Positions 5,596 through 8,636 of a stretch of 8,636 bases of DNA are shown here, in pieces; the first letter of the stretch is position 1; each line of letters starts with the position of its first letter. Source of the stretch: RGIG8782 sp017475895 (GTDB taxonomy: Bacteria > Pseudomonadota > Alphaproteobacteria > Rickettsiales > UBA1997); NCBI GenBank assembly GCA_947167315.1, contig CAMVHP010000040.1:1-8636 (forward strand). The letters run 5' to 3'. A program made the position numbers and the translations under genes. The notes beneath the pieces were generated by a model, which was not told the origin of the DNA, made no database searches, and saw only the letters and a program-made list of their open reading frames with translations.

Positions 5596-7764
5596 ATGTT
5601 TAATTTTAAAAAGAAAATATTAAAGCTAGTTCTTAGTTGTCTAAAGGTCAGTTGTAAATACAAGTTTTCAGCTAATGAATTACCTGAAAAAGCTGTATTT
5701 ATATCAAACCATGTATCCTTTTTGGATCCGATTTTAATGTATGCATTCCTACCGGGTAATCCTGTCTTGGCTTTAAATAGTTATCTACTGAGAAAAAAAT
5801 GGATAAGATTTTTACTTAGGGGTGCCGACATAATAGAGTTTAACCCGATAGATCCAACATCATTAAAAAAGGTTATAGCAAAAATAGAAGAAGGAAGAAG
5901 ATGTTTTATATTTCCCGAAGGAAGACTCACAAAAAATGGTGGACTGATGAAAATCTACGAAGCTCCGGGTATTATAGCGGATAAAACAGATTCTAAAATC
6001 GTGCCGGTGTGGATAGATGGTGCCGAATATAGCTATTTTTCAATTCTGAAGGGAAAACTGCACCTGCGACCGCTCCCAAGAATAAGGATTACCATCGACA
6101 AACCAATGAACTTTAAGCTTGATAACAACCTAAGAAGACAAAGGGATTATTTAAGTAATAAAATCTATAGAATAATGATAGATATGAAGTTCAAAACTTT
6201 ATATGATGGTAAAAAATCACTATTTAGTGCCCTAATGAAAACAGCAAAAATAAATTCAAAAGAAAGATTTTTCATGAGGCATAAATATGTTGAAGACATA
6301 AAAAGGGTTCCTTTAACCTTTAAAGATTTATTGATTAGGAGTTTTATATTAGGAAATTACTTTAAAAAACACTTTAAAAGACAAGAACATGTGGGAGTTT
6401 TACTTCCAAACTCTTGTGCTAATGTATGTACATTTTTTGGTTTAGTTGCCTATGAAATAGTACCAACAATGATAAACTTTTCAAGTGGTATAGCTAATGT
6501 CGTTTTAATGTGCAAAACCGCCATAGTGGAAAATGTTATAACATCAAGAGAATTTATAGAAACCGCTAAACTAGAGAACATGATTGACATTTTGAAAAAC
6601 TCAAATGTTAAAATATATTATCTGGAAGATATAGCAAAAACATTCACTTTAAAAGATAAACTATATTCATATTTTCTATACAAAAAAAAATATATTCCAT
6701 TTAAAAATAGTGCCGACCGTGAGTGTGCCGTTCTGTTTACGTCCGGCTCCGAGGGAACACCAAAAGCTGTTGTATTAACTCACAACAACATAATAGCAAA
6801 TGTAATACAGTGTCACTGTTTCTTTGATCTAAATAATTCCGACATATTATTTAACATACTACCAATGTTCCATTGTTTTGGTCTAACCATCGGAACAATT
6901 TTTCCGTTGATTTCTGGTAGCAAACTGTTTTTATACCCGTCACCACTACACTACAGAATTATTCCAGAACTGGTGTATGAAATAGGTGCAACAGCCCTAA
7001 TAGCGACCGATACATTTTTCAGAGGTTACTCAAAGGTGGCACACCCATATGACTTTAACAGCATAAGATTTATTTTAGGTGGAGCAGAAGCGGTTAAACA
7101 AGATACCAGAAACATATGGTCTGAAATGTTTGGTGTCAGACTGCTGGAGGGCTACGGTGCAACAGAATGTTCACCCGTTATAACCGCAGACAATCCTGTA
7201 TTCTGTAGATTTGGTTCAGTTGGTCAGATATTGCCAGGCATCGAATATAAATTTGAAAAGGTTGACGGAATAGAAAATGGCGGTATTTTATACGTCAGAG
7301 GTCCAAATGTTATGAAAGGTTACATAAAAGCAGATAATCCCGGAAAAATAGTTCCACTGGAAGATGGTTGGTATAACACCGGTGATGTAGTTGAAGTGGA
7401 TAATGCCGGTTATTTTTTCATTAAGGATAGAGTAAAAAGATTTGCTAAAATAGGTGGTGAAATGGTTTCTTTAACTAATGTTGAAAACATAGCGGAAAAA
7501 TGTTTTTCATGGATGAACACAGAATTTCAATACTGTGCTGTATCAGTACCACATGAGTCAAAAGGGGAACAGATTGTTTTGATAACAAATAATAAAATGG
7601 TTAATACCGATATTCTACAATCCTATATAAAAAGTAATTTTATATCGGAATTATATCTACCAAAAACAGTTATATTTAGGGAAGAATTTCCTATTCTGCC
7701 AAGTGGTAAGAGGGATAATATAGCTCTAAAGAAGGAAACTATGGTCGAGCTAGGTATTTGCTAG
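5596..7764 (+). CDS. aas: Bifunctional lysophospholipid acyltransferase / acyl-ACP synthetase (Aas)
   Basis: Aas re-acylates 2-acyl-lysophosphatidylethanolamine at the inner membrane using acyl-ACP that it makes from free fatty acid and ATP. The product has 722 residues, close to the 719 of E. coli Aas, so it is full length. The N-terminal PlsC-type acyltransferase (about 1-200) has the HX4D motif NHVSFLD (38-44) and FPEGR (106-110). The C-terminal AMP-binding domain (about 240-722) has the ATP loop FTSGSEGTPKAVVLTH (381-396), EGYGATE (518-524), YNTGD (593-597) and a C-terminal LPSGKRDN with the likely catalytic Lys705. GAGG lies four bases before the ATG. The membrane transporter LplT that accompanies Aas in some species is not in this window. 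The gene follows pheS after 39 bases and comes before the TPR-like and mlaA genes. Confidence 0.94.
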   Translation: MFNFKKKILKLVLSCLKVSCKYKFSANELPEKAVFISNHVSFLDPILMYAFLPGNPVLALNSYLLRKKWIRFLLRGADIIEFNPIDPTSLKKVIAKIEEGRRCFIFPEGRLTKNGGLMKIYEAPGIIADKTDSKIVPVWIDGAEYSYFSILKGKLHLRPLPRIRITIDKPMNFKLDNNLRRQRDYLSNKIYRIMIDMKFKTLYDGKKSLFSALMKTAKINSKERFFMRHKYVEDIKRVPLTFKDLLIRSFILGNYFKKHFKRQEHVGVLLPNSCANVCTFFGLVAYEIVPTMINFSSGIANVVLMCKTAIVENVITSREFIETAKLENMIDILKNSNVKIYYLEDIAKTFTLKDKLYSYFLYKKKYIPFKNSADRECAVLFTSGSEGTPKAVVLTHNNIIANVIQCHCFFDLNNSDILFNILPMFHCFGLTIGTIFPLISGSKLFLYPSPLHYRIIPELVYEIGATALIATDTFFRGYSKVAHPYDFNSIRFILGGAEAVKQDTRNIWSEMFGVRLLEGYGATECSPVITADNPVFCRFGSVGQILPGIEYKFEKVDGIENGGILYVRGPNVMKGYIKADNPGKIVPLEDGWYNTGDVVEVDNAGYFFIKDRVKRFAKIGGEMVSLTNVENIAEKCFSWMNTEFQYCAVSVPHESKGEQIVLITNNKMVNTDILQSYIKSNFISELYLPKTVIFREEFPILPSGKRDNIALKKETMVELGIC

Positions 7765-7796
7765 TTTGTTATTGTTAAAATTTATTAGGTTTTATT

Positions 7797-8210
7797 ATGT
7801 ACATGAACAAAATAAGAATATTTATGGGACAAGTTAGTGAGAAAGTAACAAAAATCTACGGAAATTTTGTCCTTCATATAAACTTTTTAAAGGAAAACAA
7901 CATCGCCATAGCAATGGATTTTTTTGAAGTTGGTATGTTAGGCGAATGTAAAAACAGATTAAAAATTGCTTCAATATTGTGGCCAAATGATAAGTATATT
8001 AAGTATCTATTATCAATAGTTTATTTAATTTGTCGAGAAAGAGAAAAGGGTATTAAGTTATTGAAAACCATAAACGATTATGAAAATACTAGGGTTAAAA
8101 AATTGATAAAAATGCTAGAAAAAGACAAAATACTAAAGGTCATCAATGAATATGAAAAAACATTGAATTTACAAATGGTAGAAAATGAAATTGACAAAAT
8201 GCAGATTTAG
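7797..8210 (+). CDS. Small TPR-like protein of unknown function
   Basis: The product has 137 residues with no signal peptide and no clear membrane segment. Residues about 36-88 resemble one and a half to two tetratricopeptide units: alternating small and aromatic positions in AIAMDFFEVGMLGECKNRLK, then SILWPNDKYIKYLLSIVYL, and IKLLKTINDYEN. This suggests a helical-hairpin adaptor. The C-terminal 50 residues are charged and probably helical. AGG at 7787-7789 is seven bases before the ATG at 7797; a second ATG follows two codons later. The gene begins 32 bases after aas and overlaps the start of mlaA by 26 bases in another frame, so translation of the two is probably coupled. The TPR call is tentative, and partnership with MlaA or Aas is inferred from position only. 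Confidence 0.75.
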   Translation: MYMNKIRIFMGQVSEKVTKIYGNFVLHINFLKENNIAIAMDFFEVGMLGECKNRLKIASILWPNDKYIKYLLSIVYLICREREKGIKLLKTINDYENTRVKKLIKMLEKDKILKVINEYEKTLNLQMVENEIDKMQI

Positions 8211-8636
8211 TTTAACAACATTACTTCTTTTTATAGTAATCAACAGTAGAATTACCTCCGCCACAGAGAATATAATTGAATTAAACAATAAAAAAGAAAA
8301 CATTACAACTAACTACAAAGATAAAAATAAAAAAGAAGAAAGCGATGATAACTATGATGACGATGATTATGATGACGATTATGAAGAAGAAGTTGAAAAA
8401 ATAAAAGATCCGCTGGAGTCGTTTAATAGAAAAATTTTTTCATTCAATATATTTATGACTGAACGCGTAGCAACTCCAATGTCAAACGTATATCACAAAA
8501 TAACAAATCAATTTATAAGAGATAGAATAAACAACTTAGGAGACAGATTTTTTGATCCAATAACTCTATTAAACTCCATATTACAATTGAATTTCAAAAA
8601 TTCAGCAAAAACAATAGCAACTTTTACCACAAATAT
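8185..8636 (+). CDS. mlaA: MlaA/VacJ family protein, partial (C-terminus beyond right edge)
   Basis: MlaA is the outer-membrane part of the Mla system, which removes phospholipid from the outer leaflet for return to the inner membrane. From the ATG at 8185 the frame is open to the right edge (150 residues). It has an N-terminal signal peptide (MKLTKCRFSLTTLLLFIVIN, probable cleavage after about residue 26 at ITSA), a Lys/Asn-rich linker and a strongly acidic run at about 51-72. The family start follows: DPLESFNRKIFSFN (75-88), then RDRINNLGDRFFDPITLLNSILQ (about 112-134), matching the RDxxxNxxxNxxEPxxxxNxxLQ pattern. No lipobox Cys is seen: the only N-terminal Cys is C6, before the hydrophobic core, whereas E. 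coli MlaA is a lipoprotein. The start overlaps the upstream gene by 26 bases, with a weak GGTAGA ahead of it. Confidence 0.9.
   Translation, partial: MKLTKCRFSLTTLLLFIVINSRITSATENIIELNNKKENITTNYKDKNKKEESDDNYDDDDYDDDYEEEVEKIKDPLESFNRKIFSFNIFMTERVATPMSNVYHKITNQFIRDRINNLGDRFFDPITLLNSILQLNFKNSAKTIATFTTN
8341..8395 (+). repeat. Acidic GAT/TAT-rich low-complexity tract inside mlaA
   Basis: The tract is built from near-repeats of TATGATGACGAT followed by GAT or TAT triplets, then a GAA run. It encodes a D/Y/E-rich stretch between the signal peptide and the MlaA domain. Such simple-repeat DNA can change length by slippage in 3-base steps without breaking the frame. Confidence 0.6.

Overview
The window looks like chromosomal DNA from an AT-rich alphaproteobacterium, most likely a Rickettsiales-type intracellular or host-associated bacterium. 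The grounds are strong AT bias in all genes and spacers, a VirB8/VirB9 pair of the kind used in the rickettsial vir-homolog type IV secretion system (T4SS), MORN-repeat proteins, and a compact run of genes with short spacers or overlaps. The lineage is an inference from gene content; no rRNA or other lineage marker was available to settle it.

Left part (1-2793, minus strand): two tandem paralogous genes. The first (1241 down to the left edge, C-terminus cut off) encodes a MORN-repeat protein. The second (2793-1339) encodes a 484-residue protein with a triplicated N-terminal 11-residue motif, a remnant MORN-like stretch and the same downstream domain as its neighbour. It also carries a widely spaced H-D-Q-C pattern that resembles the catalytic residues of clan CE cysteine proteases/acyltransferases (Ulp1/YopJ type). 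Each gene has its own promoter, and the two promoters share spacer sequence as well as -35 and -10 boxes. No function is established; secreted effectors are a reasonable hypothesis because a T4SS module is transcribed divergently from a shared 184-base intergenic region.

Right part (2978-8636, plus strand): an apparent operon of six genes, virB8 - virB9 - pheS - aas - small TPR-like gene - mlaA/vacJ (right end cut off). Adjacent genes overlap (virB8/virB9 by 17 bases, TPR-like/mlaA by 26) or lie 7 to 39 bases apart. VirB8 and VirB9 are inner-membrane and periplasmic/outer-membrane parts of the T4SS. PheS is the catalytic alpha subunit of phenylalanyl-tRNA synthetase. Aas re-acylates lysophospholipids, and MlaA extracts misplaced phospholipid from the outer membrane, so the last three genes may form an envelope-lipid maintenance module.

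No tRNA, rRNA, CRISPR array, insertion sequence or strong GC-rich terminator was seen. No gene-free stretch exceeds 200 bases.
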